Shown here piece after piece: positions 17,055 through 25,085 of a stretch of DNA of 40,105 nt. A program made the position numbers and the translations under genes. This DNA is from Streptomyces sp. H27-H5 (lineage in GTDB: Bacteria; Actinomycetota; Actinomycetes; Streptomycetales; Streptomycetaceae). Location of the stretch: positions 1 through 40,105 of the forward strand of contig NZ_JAPNLK010000076.1 in NCBI RefSeq assembly GCF_026627505.1, in the 5' to 3' direction. Each line of letters opens with the position of its first letter. Position 1 is the stretch's first letter. The notes beneath the pieces are model-generated. The model searched no databases and was not told the origin of the DNA. It saw only the letters and a program-made list of their open reading frames with translations.

Positions 17055-18391
17055 CCCGTACCGACGCCGAGCGCGTCCCGGCCGAAGCCGCCTCCCCCGG
17101 CCCCGAGGGGTCCCCCGGTTCCTCCGCCGACCAGGCCCTCGACGAGGCCCTGGCCCTCGTCTCGCGCACCCCGGACGGCGGCGGGCACCGCGCCGCGCCG
17201 TGGCTCCGGGCCCGCGAGGCGGCCGCCCGGGCCGGTTCCGGCGTCCGGGCCCGCTCGCACCGGCTCCCGCTCCCCGACGCCCTCGGCGAGGTGCTGACCG
17301 GGCCCCTCGACGCCCTCACCGACCTGCCGTCCTTCGACACCTCGGCCATGGACGGCTGGGCGGTCGCCGGCCCCGGCCCGTGGGCCGTCCGGGACGGCGG
17401 GGTACTGGCCGGCTCGGAGCGGCCCGAGCCCCTCGCGGACGGCGAGGCCGTACGGATCGCCACCGGGGCCCGGATCCCCGCCGACACCACCGCCGTGATC
17501 CGCTCCGAGCACTCCCGCGAGGCCGGCTCCCAGCTTTTCGCCGAGCGGCCCGTCGCCACCGGCCAGGACATCCGCCCGCGCGGCCAGGAGTGCCGCTCCG
17601 GCGACCTGTTGCTGCCCGCCGGCTCCCTGGTCACCCCGGCGGTGCTCGGCCTGGCGGCCGCCGCGGGGTACGACGCGCTGGAGACCCGCCCCCGGCCGCG
17701 CGTGGAGATCCTGGTACTCGGCGACGAGTTGCTGATCGAGGGGCTCCCGCACGACGGCCTGATCCGCGACGCCCTGAGCCCCATGCTCGGCCCGTGGCTG
17801 ACCCGACTGGGCGCCGAGGTCATCGGAACGCGGCGGCTCGGCGACGACCCCGCCGGGGCCGAGGCCCTGTACGAGGCCGTCACCACCTCCGACGCCGACC
17901 TGATCGTCACCACCGGCGGCACCGCCTCCGGCCCCGTCGACCACGTGCGTCCCGTGCTGCGGCGCGCGGGGGCCGAACTCCTCGTCGACGGGGTCGCCGT
18001 GCGTCCCGGGCATCCGATGCTGCTGGCCCGGCTCGGGGACCGGGCCGCCGGCCGCCACCTGGTGGGGCTGCCCGGCAACCCGCTCGCCGCCGTGTCCGGG
18101 CTGCTGACCCTGGCCGAGCCGCTGCTGCGGGCCCTCGCGGGGCGCCGGCAACGCCCCCGGTACACGGTCGCGGTTCAGGGGGACGTACCGGGGCACCCGT
18201 ACGACACCCGGCTCGTCCCGGTGCTGCTGACCGACGAGCACGCGGTGCCGCTGCGCTATCACGGCCCCGCGATGCTCCGGGGGGTGGCGGCCGCCGACGC
18301 GCTGGCCGTCGTACCGACCGGCGGCGCGCGGTCCGGGCAGGAACTCGAAGTACTCGATCTGCCGTGGGCAGCGGGGGGATGTTTCACGTGA
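17051..18391 (+). CDS. moeA: Molybdopterin molybdenumtransferase MoeA
   Basis: A 446-residue MoeA/gephyrin-E-type enzyme that inserts molybdate into adenylated molybdopterin in the cytoplasm. Signatures: FDTSAMDGWAV (active-site region), ATGARIPADTTAVI, LVLGDELL, the MPT-binding TTGGTASGPVDHV, and LPGNPLAAVSG. The first 45 residues are a variable acidic Pro/Ser extension. ATG at 17051 overlaps the stop of the MobA-like gene (ATGA), so the two are coupled. The last codons and stop lie inside a parS site, and the next gene starts before this one ends. Confidence 0.94.
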   Translation: MTRTDAERVPAEAASPGPEGSPGSSADQALDEALALVSRTPDGGGHRAAPWLRAREAAARAGSGVRARSHRLPLPDALGEVLTGPLDALTDLPSFDTSAMDGWAVAGPGPWAVRDGGVLAGSERPEPLADGEAVRIATGARIPADTTAVIRSEHSREAGSQLFAERPVATGQDIRPRGQECRSGDLLLPAGSLVTPAVLGLAAAAGYDALETRPRPRVEILVLGDELLIEGLPHDGLIRDALSPMLGPWLTRLGAEVIGTRRLGDDPAGAEALYEAVTTSDADLIVTTGGTASGPVDHVRPVLRRAGAELLVDGVAVRPGHPMLLARLGDRAAGRHLVGLPGNPLAAVSGLLTLAEPLLRALAGRRQRPRYTVAVQGDVPGHPYDTRLVPVLLTDEHAVPLRYHGPAMLRGVAAADALAVVPTGGARSGQELEVLDLPWAAGGCFT

Positions 18392-19479
18392 AACTGCACG
18401 GCCATGACGCCATGGCCCGGGGCGCGGACGAGAAACTCGTCTCCCGGCGCGTCAAACTGCCCAAACGGGAGGTCGAGAAGCCCCTGCGGCAGGTCACCCG
18501 GCGCCTGTTGATGGCCCTGTTCGTGATGTGCCTGACCGTCCTGATCGTGTGGCTCGACCGGGGCGGCTACCACGACAACGCGGACGACAGCATCGACCTC
18601 CTCGACTGCGTCTACTACGCGACCGTCACCCTGTCGACGACCGGATACGGCGACATCGTCCCGTACAGCGCCAGCGCGCGACTGCTCAACGTCCTGCTGA
18701 TCACTCCGCTGCGCGTGCTGTTCCTGATCATCCTCGTCGGTACCACCCTGGAAGTCCTCACCGAGCGGACCAGGGAAGAATGGCGGCTGAACCGCTGGAG
18801 GAAGAACTTGCGTGACCACACGGTCGTGATCGGCTTCGGCACCAAGGGGCGCTCGGCCCTGCAGACGCTGCTGGCCACCGGCCTCCACAGGGAGCAGGTC
18901 GTCGTCGTCGACCCGAGCTCCAAGGTGGTCGACATCGCCAACGCGGAGGGGCTCACGGGCGTCGTGGGCGACGCCACCCGCTCCGACGTGCTGCTCCGCG
19001 CCGAGGTGCAGAAGGCCCGCCAGATCGTCATCGCCACGCAGCGGGACGACACGGCCGTCCTGGTGACGCTGACCGCGCGTCAACTCAACCGCGGCGCGAA
19101 GATCGTCGCGGCGGTGCGGGAAGAGGAGAACGCCCCGCTGCTGCGCCAGTCGGGCGCCGACGCGGTCATCACGAGCGCGAGCGCGGCGGGCCGGTTGCTG
19201 GGCCTGTCGGTGCTCAGCCCCAGCGCGGGCACCGTGATGGAGGATCTGATCCAGCAGGGCAGCGGCCTGGACCTGATCGAACGGCCCGTCCGGAAGCCGG
19301 AGGTCGGCAAGTCGGTCCGGGAGACCGAGGACCTCGTGGTGAGCGTGCTGCGCGGCCACCGGCTGCTGGCGTACGACGACCCGCACGCGAGCCCGCTCCA
19401 GTCCACGGACCGCGTCATCACCATCGTCCGCGCGGTGCCGCCGCACACGCAGCCGGCCACCCTGGGGCCCGCGGAGTAG
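18379..19479 (+). CDS. Two-helix K+ channel with RCK/TrkA-N nucleotide-binding domain
   Basis: A 366-residue potassium channel subunit. Two membrane helices (about 43-59 and 102-127) flank the pore loop with selectivity filter TTGYGD (87-92). The cytoplasmic part has a Rossmann fold beginning VVIGFGTKGRSALQTLL (about 149-165) and an RCK core to about 270, which senses NAD(H) or another ligand. ATG at 18379 lies 13 bases before the moeA stop, with only a G-run upstream; ATG at 18412 is the alternative. If the first is right, residues MFHVKL are encoded by the parS site, and translation may depend on coupling to moeA. Whether it conducts K+ selectively is inferred from the filter. Confidence 0.93.
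   Translation: MFHVKLHGHDAMARGADEKLVSRRVKLPKREVEKPLRQVTRRLLMALFVMCLTVLIVWLDRGGYHDNADDSIDLLDCVYYATVTLSTTGYGDIVPYSASARLLNVLLITPLRVLFLIILVGTTLEVLTERTREEWRLNRWRKNLRDHTVVIGFGTKGRSALQTLLATGLHREQVVVVDPSSKVVDIANAEGLTGVVGDATRSDVLLRAEVQKARQIVIATQRDDTAVLVTLTARQLNRGAKIVAAVREEENAPLLRQSGADAVITSASAAGRLLGLSVLSPSAGTVMEDLIQQGSGLDLIERPVRKPEVGKSVRETEDLVVSVLRGHRLLAYDDPHASPLQSTDRVITIVRAVPPHTQPATLGPAE
18381..18394. other. Perfect parS site (ParB binding), spanning the moeA/channel gene overlap
   Basis: GTTTCACGTGAAAC is an exact 14-bp palindrome and the known Streptomyces parS consensus. ParB binds such sites near oriC to organise origins for segregation. Here it covers the moeA stop (18389-18391) and the first codons of the channel gene, so one DNA segment carries coding, stop and chromosome-segregation information. 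Confidence 0.93.
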
Positions 19480-19511
19480 GCGGGTTGCCGGCCTGCGGGG
19501 AGCGGTTCGCG

Positions 19512-19517
19512 TAGCCT
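19512..19517 (+). promoter_or_regulatory. Candidate -10 box for a leaderless quinone oxidoreductase transcript
   Basis: TAGCCT ends seven bases before ATG 19525, the distance expected for a transcript starting at the ATG. There is no Shine-Dalgarno sequence before this gene. The only -35-like hexamer (TTGCCG, 19485-19490) is 21 bases away, longer than usual. Confidence 0.4.
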
Positions 19518-19524
19518 CCGGGCC

Positions 19525-20505
19525 ATGCATGCGATCACCATCGAACAGCCCGGCGGCCCCGAGGCCCTGGTCTGGGCCGACGTACCCGATCCGGTGGCAG
19601 GCGAGGGCGAGGTGCTCGTCGAGGTCGCGGCGAGCGCCGTGAACCGCGCCGACGTCCTCCAGCGACAGGGGTTCTACGATCCCCCGCCCGGCGCGTCCCG
19701 GTACCCGGGGCTGGAGTGCTCCGGTCGGATCACCGCGATCGGTCCGGGAGTGTCCGGTTGGTCGGTGGGCGACGAGGTGTGCGCCCTGCTGGCCGGTGGC
19801 GGGTACGCGGAGCGGGTGGCCGTCCCGGCGGGACAACTGCTGCCGGTGCCCGACGGCCTGGACCTGGTGACGGCCGCCGCACTGCCGGAGGTGGTCTCGA
19901 CGGTGTGGTCGAACGTGTTCATGGTGGCGGGGCTGCGCCCCGGCGAGACCCTGCTCGTGCACGGCGGCTCCAGCGGGATCGGCACCATGGCGATCCAGTT
20001 GGGCAAGGCGATCGGCGCGAGGGTGGCGGTGACGGCCGGCGGCAGGGAGAAGCTGGCGCGCTGCGCGGAGTTGGGCGCGGACATCCTGATCGACTACCGC
20101 GAGCAGGACTTCGTCGAGGAGCTGCGGTCCGCGACGGACGGGGCGGGGGCGGACGTGATCCTGGACATCATGGGCGCGAAGTACCTGTCACGGAACCTGG
20201 ACGCCCTGGCCGTCAACGGCCGGCTCGCGATCATCGGGCTCCAGGGCGGGGTGAAGGCCGAGCTGAACCTGGGCGCGCTGCTGGCGAAGCGGGCGGCGAT
20301 CACCGCGACCTCGCTGCGGGCCCGCCCGCTGGAGGAGAAGGCGGCGATCGTCGCGGCGGTACGGGAGCACGTGTGGCCGCTGGTGACGACCGGCCGGGTG
20401 CGCCCGATCGTGCACGCCACCCACCCGATGCGGGACGCCGCCGAGGCCCACCGGGTCATGGAGTCCAGCGCGCACGTCGGCAAACTGCTGCTGACCACGA
20501 CCTGA
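19525..20505 (+). CDS. NAD(P)H-quinone oxidoreductase, zinc-independent MDR family
   Basis: A 326-residue medium-chain reductase of the PIG3/QOR type, which reduces quinones or similar enones with NADPH. The N-terminal GroES-like domain contains SAVNRADVLQRQGFYDPPPGAS and GLECSGRI. The Rossmann domain has LLVHGGSSGIGTMAIQLGKA near 150-170 and the typical LDIMGAKYLSRNLDAL. The catalytic and structural zinc cysteines of alcohol dehydrogenases are missing. ATG at 19525 is the only sensible start. It is separate from the upstream channel gene by 45 bases and ends in a shared terminator. Substrate not predictable. Confidence 0.92.
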   Translation: MHAITIEQPGGPEALVWADVPDPVAGEGEVLVEVAASAVNRADVLQRQGFYDPPPGASRYPGLECSGRITAIGPGVSGWSVGDEVCALLAGGGYAERVAVPAGQLLPVPDGLDLVTAAALPEVVSTVWSNVFMVAGLRPGETLLVHGGSSGIGTMAIQLGKAIGARVAVTAGGREKLARCAELGADILIDYREQDFVEELRSATDGAGADVILDIMGAKYLSRNLDALAVNGRLAIIGLQGGVKAELNLGALLAKRAAITATSLRARPLEEKAAIVAAVREHVWPLVTTGRVRPIVHATHPMRDAAEAHRVMESSAHVGKLLLTTT

Positions 20506-20519
20506 CCGGCGAAGCCGTG

Positions 20520-20554
20520 CCGACCCGTCCCGGAGCCGCGTACGGCGGCCCCGG
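20520..20554. terminator. Bidirectional terminator between quinone oxidoreductase and second bkdC
   Basis: An inverted repeat of about 16 pairs with two mismatches (left arm from 20520, right arm to 20554, GTAC loop) lies between convergent stops at 20505 and 20567. Confidence 0.78.
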
Positions 20555-20566
20555 AACGGGTCGGTG

Positions 20567-21898
20567 CTACAGCGAGCGCAGCAGGACGGCGGGCGACTCG
20601 ACGCAGTCGGCCACGTACCGCAGGAAGCCGCCGGCCGTACCCCCGTCGCAGACCCGGTGGTCGAACGTCAGTGACAGCTGTACGACCTGACGGACGGCCA
20701 GCTCGCCCCGGTACACCCACGGCTTCGGGATGATCCGGCCCACCCCCAGCATCGCCGCCTCCGGGTGGTTGATGATCGGCGTGGAGCCGTCCACCCCGAA
20801 CACCCCGTAGTTGTTGAGGGTGAACGTCCCGCCCGTGAGGTCGGACGGGGCCAGCTTCCCGGCCCGCGCCAACTCCGTCAGTCGCCCGAACTCCGCCGAC
20901 AGCGTCTCGGGGTTGCGGGTCTGCGCGTCCCGGACCACCGGGACGACCAGGCCGCGTTCCGTCTGCGCGGCGAAGCCGAGGTGCACCGACGGCAGCCGGA
21001 CGATCTCCTTCGCCGCCAGGTCCACGGTGGAGTTGAGCTCCGGGTACTTGGCGAGGGCGGCCGTGCAGATCCGGGCCAGCAGGGCCAGTACCGAGATCTT
21101 GGGCCCGCCCGCGGCGTTCATCGCGGTCCGCGCGGCCATCAGTTCGGTGGCGTCCGCGTCGACCCAGCAGGTGGCCTCGGGGATCTCCCGCCGGCTGCGC
21201 GAGAGCTTCTCGGCGACGGCTCCCCGTACGCCCTTGAGCGGGATCCGCACCTCGCCCGCGACGGCGGCGACGGGGACCGGCGCCGGGGCGACCGGCTCGG
21301 CCGTCGACCGCGGCGCCCTCAGGGCCGCCTCGACGTCCGCGCGCAGGATCAGGCCCTCGGGCCCGGACCCGCTGAGCGCCCGTAGATCGAGCCCGTTGTC
21401 CCGGGCCAGCTTGCGCACCAGGGGCGAGATCACCGGAACCGGCCCGACCGCCACGGCGACCGGGGCGGAAGCGGCCACGGCGACCGGGGCGACAGCGGGG
21501 GCGAGGCCGGCCGCGGCGGGCGGCCGCGACCCGGCGGCCGCCGGGCGGACCCGCCGGCGGCGCGCCGGACGGGAGTGGTCCGTGCCGTAGCCGACGAGCA
21601 CGTTCCCGGAACCGGAGGACGCCGGTGCGGCGCTCTCCGTCGGCTCCGTGCCCGCTCCCACGGCGACGGTGATCAGCGGAGCCCCCACCGGCAGCTCCGT
21701 CCCCTCCTCGCCGAACCGGGCGGTGACCACACCGCCGTAGGGACACGGGACCTCGACCATCGCCTTGGCCGTCTCCACCTCGACCACCGGCTGGTCGATC
21801 TCGACGACGTCGCCGACCGCCACCAGCCAGCGGACGATCTCCGCCTCGGTCAGTCCCTCGCCGAGGTCCGGCAGCTTGAACTCCAGTACCTGCGGCAT
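20567..21898 (-). CDS. bkdC: Branched-chain 2-oxo acid dehydrogenase E2, copy 2
   Basis: A 443-residue acyltransferase: lipoyl domain with Lys45 in ETAKAMV, linker with a basic PARRRRVRP patch, subunit-binding domain about 157-193 (ISPLVRKLARDNGLDL), and catalytic domain ending TFDHRVCDGG (His414, Asp418). It is 46 residues shorter than copy 1, mainly in the linker. ATG at 21898 overlaps the bkdB stop by one base (TGATG), giving tight coupling. Last gene of the second bkdABC operon, ended by the shared terminator at 20520-20554. Confidence 0.93.
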   Translation of the reverse strand: MPQVLEFKLPDLGEGLTEAEIVRWLVAVGDVVEIDQPVVEVETAKAMVEVPCPYGGVVTARFGEEGTELPVGAPLITVAVGAGTEPTESAAPASSGSGNVLVGYGTDHSRPARRRRVRPAAAGSRPPAAAGLAPAVAPVAVAASAPVAVAVGPVPVISPLVRKLARDNGLDLRALSGSGPEGLILRADVEAALRAPRSTAEPVAPAPVPVAAVAGEVRIPLKGVRGAVAEKLSRSRREIPEATCWVDADATELMAARTAMNAAGGPKISVLALLARICTAALAKYPELNSTVDLAAKEIVRLPSVHLGFAAQTERGLVVPVVRDAQTRNPETLSAEFGRLTELARAGKLAPSDLTGGTFTLNNYGVFGVDGSTPIINHPEAAMLGVGRIIPKPWVYRGELAVRQVVQLSLTFDHRVCDGGTAGGFLRYVADCVESPAVLLRSL

Positions 21899-22911
21899 CA
21901 GTTCTCCCACTGCAGGCGGGCCACGGTGTCCAGGATCCGGTCCACGCCCGGCAGGTGGTGCTTCTCCAGCATCGGCGGCGGGTACGGGATGTCGAACCCG
22001 GTCACCCGCAGCACCGGCGCTTCCAGGTGGTGGAAGCAGCGCTCCGTCACGCGGGCGGCGATCTCCGCGCCCGGTCCGCCGAAGCCGCCGGCCTCGTGGA
22101 CCACCACCGCGCGCCCGGTGCGTCGCACGGAGGCGACGACCGTCTCCTCGTCGAACGGAACGAGCGAGCGCAGGTCCACGACCTCCAGGTCCCAGCCCTC
22201 CTCGCGGGCCGCCTCGGCGGCCTCCAGGCACACCGGCAGGGAGGGCCCGTAGGTGATCAGCGTCGCGCTCGTGCCCGCCCGGCGGACCAGGGCCTTGCCG
22301 ATGCCGGGCACGGCCGCCGGGGAGTCGGGCGACCAGTCGGCCTTCGACCAGTACAGCCGCTTCGGCTCCAGGAAGATCACCGGGTCGTCGCTCGCGATGG
22401 ACGCGCGCAGCAGCCCGTACGCGTCCTCCACGGTCGCCGGGGTGACCACGGTCAGGCCGGGGGTGGCGACGTAGTACGCCTCGGAGGAGTCGCAGTGGTG
22501 CTCGACGCCGCCGATCCCGCCGCCGTACGGCACCCGGATGGTGATCGGCAGCGGCATCGCGCCGCGGGTGCGGTTGCGCATCTTCGCGACGTGCGAGATC
22601 AGTTGCTCGAAGGCCGGGTAGGCGAACGCGTCGAACTGCATCTCCACGACCGGCCGCAGCCCGTACATGGCCATGCCGACGGCGGCGCCGAGGATGCCGG
22701 CCTCCGCGAGCGGGGTGTCCGTGCAGCGGTCGTCGCCGAACTCCTTCGCGAGCCCGTCGGTGATCCGGAAGACCCCGCCGAGCGTGCCGACGTCCTCGCC
22801 CATCACGTGGACGGTCGGGTCCTCGGCCATCGCGTCGCGCATCGCCCGGCCCAGGGCCTGGGCCATGGTCGCCGGCTTGGCGACGGGCTTGGCCGCGGTG
22901 GTGGTCGTCAT
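21898..22911 (-). CDS. bkdB: Branched-chain 2-oxo acid dehydrogenase E1 beta subunit, copy 2
   Basis: A 337-residue E1 beta subunit. GEDVGTLGGVFRITDGLAKEF, DTPLAEAGILGAAVGMAM and VVDLRSLVPFDEETV match copy 1 in order and spacing. The N-terminal 14 residues (MTTTTAAKPVAKPA) are a short extension. ATG at 22911 overlaps the bkdA stop by one base, and its own stop overlaps the bkdC start the same way, so all three are made in equal proportion from one mRNA. It forms the alpha2-beta2 decarboxylase with the next-listed subunit. Confidence 0.94.
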   Translation of the reverse strand: MTTTTAAKPVAKPATMAQALGRAMRDAMAEDPTVHVMGEDVGTLGGVFRITDGLAKEFGDDRCTDTPLAEAGILGAAVGMAMYGLRPVVEMQFDAFAYPAFEQLISHVAKMRNRTRGAMPLPITIRVPYGGGIGGVEHHCDSSEAYYVATPGLTVVTPATVEDAYGLLRASIASDDPVIFLEPKRLYWSKADWSPDSPAAVPGIGKALVRRAGTSATLITYGPSLPVCLEAAEAAREEGWDLEVVDLRSLVPFDEETVVASVRRTGRAVVVHEAGGFGGPGAEIAARVTERCFHHLEAPVLRVTGFDIPYPPPMLEKHHLPGVDRILDTVARLQWEN

Positions 22912-24041
22912 CACTCGTTCCCCGCTTCGAGTTCCGCGCGCAGCATCTCGGCCTGTTCGCGCAGCCGGTCGGTCTGCTCCTCGTAGACGTGCGCGAAGAG
23001 GTCCATCGGGTCGAGCACCGGATCGGCGTTCATCCCGTCGCGCAGCGCCGCCGCCATCGCGTCGGCCGCGTCCTTCGCCACCTGTATGCCCTCCGCGTCC
23101 AACAGGCCGCGCGCGGTCAGTTCGCGCTCCAGCAGGGCCACCGGGTCGTGCGCCTTCCAGGCCTCCACCTCGGCGTCCGAGCGGTAGCGGGTCGCGTCGT
23201 CGGCGTTGGTGTGCGCCTCCATGCGGTACGTGACGGCCTCGATCATGGTGGGGCCGCCGCCCGAGCGTGCCCGCCGGACCGCCTCGGACAGCACCTCGTG
23301 CATCGCGGCGATGTCGTTGCCGTCGACCAGCCGGCCCGGCATTCCGTACCCGACGGCCTTGTGGGCCAGGGTCGGGGCGGCGGTCTGCTTGGCGAGCGGG
23401 ACGGATATCGCGAAGCCGTTGTTCTGCACGAGGAAGACGACCGGGGCCTGCCAGACGGCGGCGAAGTTCATCGCCTCGTGGAAGTCGCCCTCGCTGGTGC
23501 CGCCGTCGCCGACCATGGCGAGCGCGACCACGTCGTCCCCGCGCAGTCGGGCGGCGTGCGCCAGGCCGACCGCGTGCGGGAGCTGGGTGGCGAGCGGGGT
23601 GGAGAGCGGGGCGATCCGGTGCTCGCGCGGGTCGTACCCGGTGTGCCAGTCGCCGCGCAGGAGCGTCAGGGCCTGGACGGGGTCCAGCCCGCGCGCCACG
23701 GCGGCGAGGGTGTCGCGGTAGCTCGGGAAGAGCCAGTCGCGCTCCTCCAGGACCATCGCGGCGGCGATCTCGCAGGCCTCCTGGCCGACGGTCGAGGGGT
23801 ACACGGCGAGCCGGCCCTGCTTGGTGAGCGCGGTGGCCTGGGCGTTGTAGCGGCGGCCGCGCACGAGCTCTGCGTAGCACCGGCGCATCAGCTCGGGGTC
23901 GAGCCCGTCGGCGGCCGGGGTGCCCAGCACCCGGTACGGCTCGGGGTCCGGGAGCAGCGGGGCGGCATCCGTACGGGGACTCCAGGCGGGCGGCGTGAAA
24001 CGGTGGGACGCACCGGCACCGGGCAGCTCTTGGACCGTCAT
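22911..24041 (-). CDS. bkdA: Branched-chain 2-oxo acid dehydrogenase E1 alpha subunit, copy 2
   Basis: A 376-residue E1 alpha subunit. The thiamine diphosphate motif runs from GDG (178-180) to QNN (Asn 207-208). Phosphorylation-loop-like YRMEAHTNADD and VGYGMPGRLVDGNDI are typical of branched-chain and acetoin-type enzymes. I chose ATG at 24041, about ten bases after GGAGGT. GTG at 24053 has no spacing to a ribosome site. It lacks the basic tail of copy 1. It faces the Lrp-type regulator gene across 178 bases containing a probable promoter and operator. Confidence 0.93.
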   Translation of the reverse strand: MTVQELPGAGASHRFTPPAWSPRTDAAPLLPDPEPYRVLGTPAADGLDPELMRRCYAELVRGRRYNAQATALTKQGRLAVYPSTVGQEACEIAAAMVLEERDWLFPSYRDTLAAVARGLDPVQALTLLRGDWHTGYDPREHRIAPLSTPLATQLPHAVGLAHAARLRGDDVVALAMVGDGGTSEGDFHEAMNFAAVWQAPVVFLVQNNGFAISVPLAKQTAAPTLAHKAVGYGMPGRLVDGNDIAAMHEVLSEAVRRARSGGGPTMIEAVTYRMEAHTNADDATRYRSDAEVEAWKAHDPVALLERELTARGLLDAEGIQVAKDAADAMAAALRDGMNADPVLDPMDLFAHVYEEQTDRLREQAEMLRAELEAGNE

Positions 24042-24099
24042 GGCGGCGTACACCTCCTCGTGGGAAGCGGGCAGGGAGCACCCCGGGTGTGAGGCGCCT

Positions 24100-24129
24100 C
24101 ACCTACCGATTGTTCGGTTGTCCGCGCAA
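24100..24129 (-). promoter_or_regulatory. Probable second-bkd promoter with a TetR-type operator in its spacer
   Basis: On the minus strand TTGCGC (24129-24124) and TAGGTG (24105-24100) are 18 bases apart. The 14-base dyad ACCGATTGTTCGGT at 24105-24118 fills most of the spacer. It differs at one base from the sites at 27285 and 31906. A repressor here would block RNA polymerase directly. The dyad is seen; the promoter and regulator are inference. Confidence 0.6.
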
Positions 24130-24219
24130 TTTGGCTACAGCCGGCTCCAGGCTGTGGACAAAGTGGCGGCGGGGCCGTGGGATGGGTACAGGACGTCCAA
24201 CGCAGGGAGGCAGTGGGCA

Positions 24220-24819
24220 ATGCCGGATGAACAAATGGCCGGAGCCGGTTCCGCGCCGGCCGTACCCGGTGGTGTCACGGGCTCCCCACCGGTCCCGTCC
24301 GGTCCCCCCGCGACGCCCGCCCCGCCGCCCCGGCCGCTCGATTCGATCGACCGGTCGATCATGCGGCTCCTCCAGGCGGACGGCAGGGCGTCGATACGGT
24401 CGGTGGCCGAGCAGGTCCACGTGTCGCGGGCCAACGCGTACGCCCGGATCAACCGGCTGATCGACGACAGGGTCATCCGGGGCTTCACGGCGCGGGTCGA
24501 CCACGAGCGGGCGGGCCAGGGGGCCTCCGCCTACATCACCTTGAAGATCGTCCAGAACTCCTGGCGGACCGTGCGCGAGCAGCTCCGCGAACTCCCGGGC
24601 GCGGCGCACATCGCCCTGGTCAGCGGAGATTTCGACGTCCTGTTGCTGGTCCACACGCCGGACAACCGCACCCTGCGGGAGCTGGTGCTCACCCGCCTCC
24701 AGTCCATCCCGGAGGTCCTGTCCACCCGCACGCTGCTGGTGTTCGAGGAGACGGACCTCCTCGACACGGGCACGCCCCCGCCACCCCCCACCCTCCCGGA
24801 CGACCCGGAACCGACGTAA
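24220..24819 (+). CDS. bkdR: Lrp/AsnC-family regulator, BkdR type
   Basis: A 199-residue feast/famine regulator. The first 40 residues are a Pro/Ala/Gly-rich extension. The helix-turn-helix (about 43-95) reads DSIDRSIMRLLQADGRASIRS then VSRANAYARINRLIDDRVI. The ligand-binding domain (about 100-175) includes ASAYITLKIVQNS and HIALVSGDFDVLLLVHT. An acidic proline tail ends it. ATG at 24220 follows GGGAGG by nine bases. Divergent placement next to bkdA is the known arrangement of the Lrp-type BkdR of Streptomyces, which controls bkd expression. It may act on both bkd operons. Confidence 0.87.
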   Translation: MPDEQMAGAGSAPAVPGGVTGSPPVPSGPPATPAPPPRPLDSIDRSIMRLLQADGRASIRSVAEQVHVSRANAYARINRLIDDRVIRGFTARVDHERAGQGASAYITLKIVQNSWRTVREQLRELPGAAHIALVSGDFDVLLLVHTPDNRTLRELVLTRLQSIPEVLSTRTLLVFEETDLLDTGTPPPPPTLPDDPEPT

Positions 24820-24822
24820 GGG

Positions 24823-24933
24823 CCCGGGGCCGGCCCGGCCGAGGCCCAGTACGCCGTCTGGGGGCTGCTCAGGGCCATGCGGGCCACGATGCGCCGGGAC
24901 CTCGGGGCGATGGCCCCGGAAGCCTCCGAGTGA
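24823..24933 (+). pseudogene. Possible gene remnant behind bkdR, same reading frame
   Basis: After the bkdR stop (24817-24819) the same frame stays open to TGA at 24931-24933. It encodes AEAQYAVWGLLRAMRATM and ends in APEASE. Third positions are almost all G or C, unlike random intergenic sequence, and there is no usable start codon or ribosome site. It could be the tail of a decayed regulator gene or a formerly longer bkdR product. No family recognised. Confidence 0.3.
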
Positions 24934-24965
24934 CGGCCGGGGCCCTCGGGTGACGCGCCCCGGAG

Positions 24966-25001
24966 GGCGCCGCCCCGCAGCCCGGTCCCTCGGGCGGCGC
25001 C
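24966..25001. terminator. 10-bp inverted repeat between convergent bkdR and tetR
   Basis: GGCGCCGCCC (24966-24975) pairs perfectly with GGGCGGCGCC (24992-25001). It lies between the plus-strand bkdR end and the minus-strand tetR end (25086). The rest of 24934-25085 is very GC-rich and shows nothing else. Confidence 0.55.
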
Positions 25002-25085
25002 GGCACTCCCGCGCGCCCGCCTGGGCCGTCCGGGTGAGGCCCGGCCGCCGCGCGGCTCCCGCGCCGCCGCACGGCCCCGCCGGGG

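Noticed and set aside
24350..24365. GATCGACCGGTCGATC palindrome as a further operator
   Set aside because: It is inside the helix-turn-helix coding part of bkdR, where codons explain it, and its core does not match the ACCGNNCGNNCGGT pattern.
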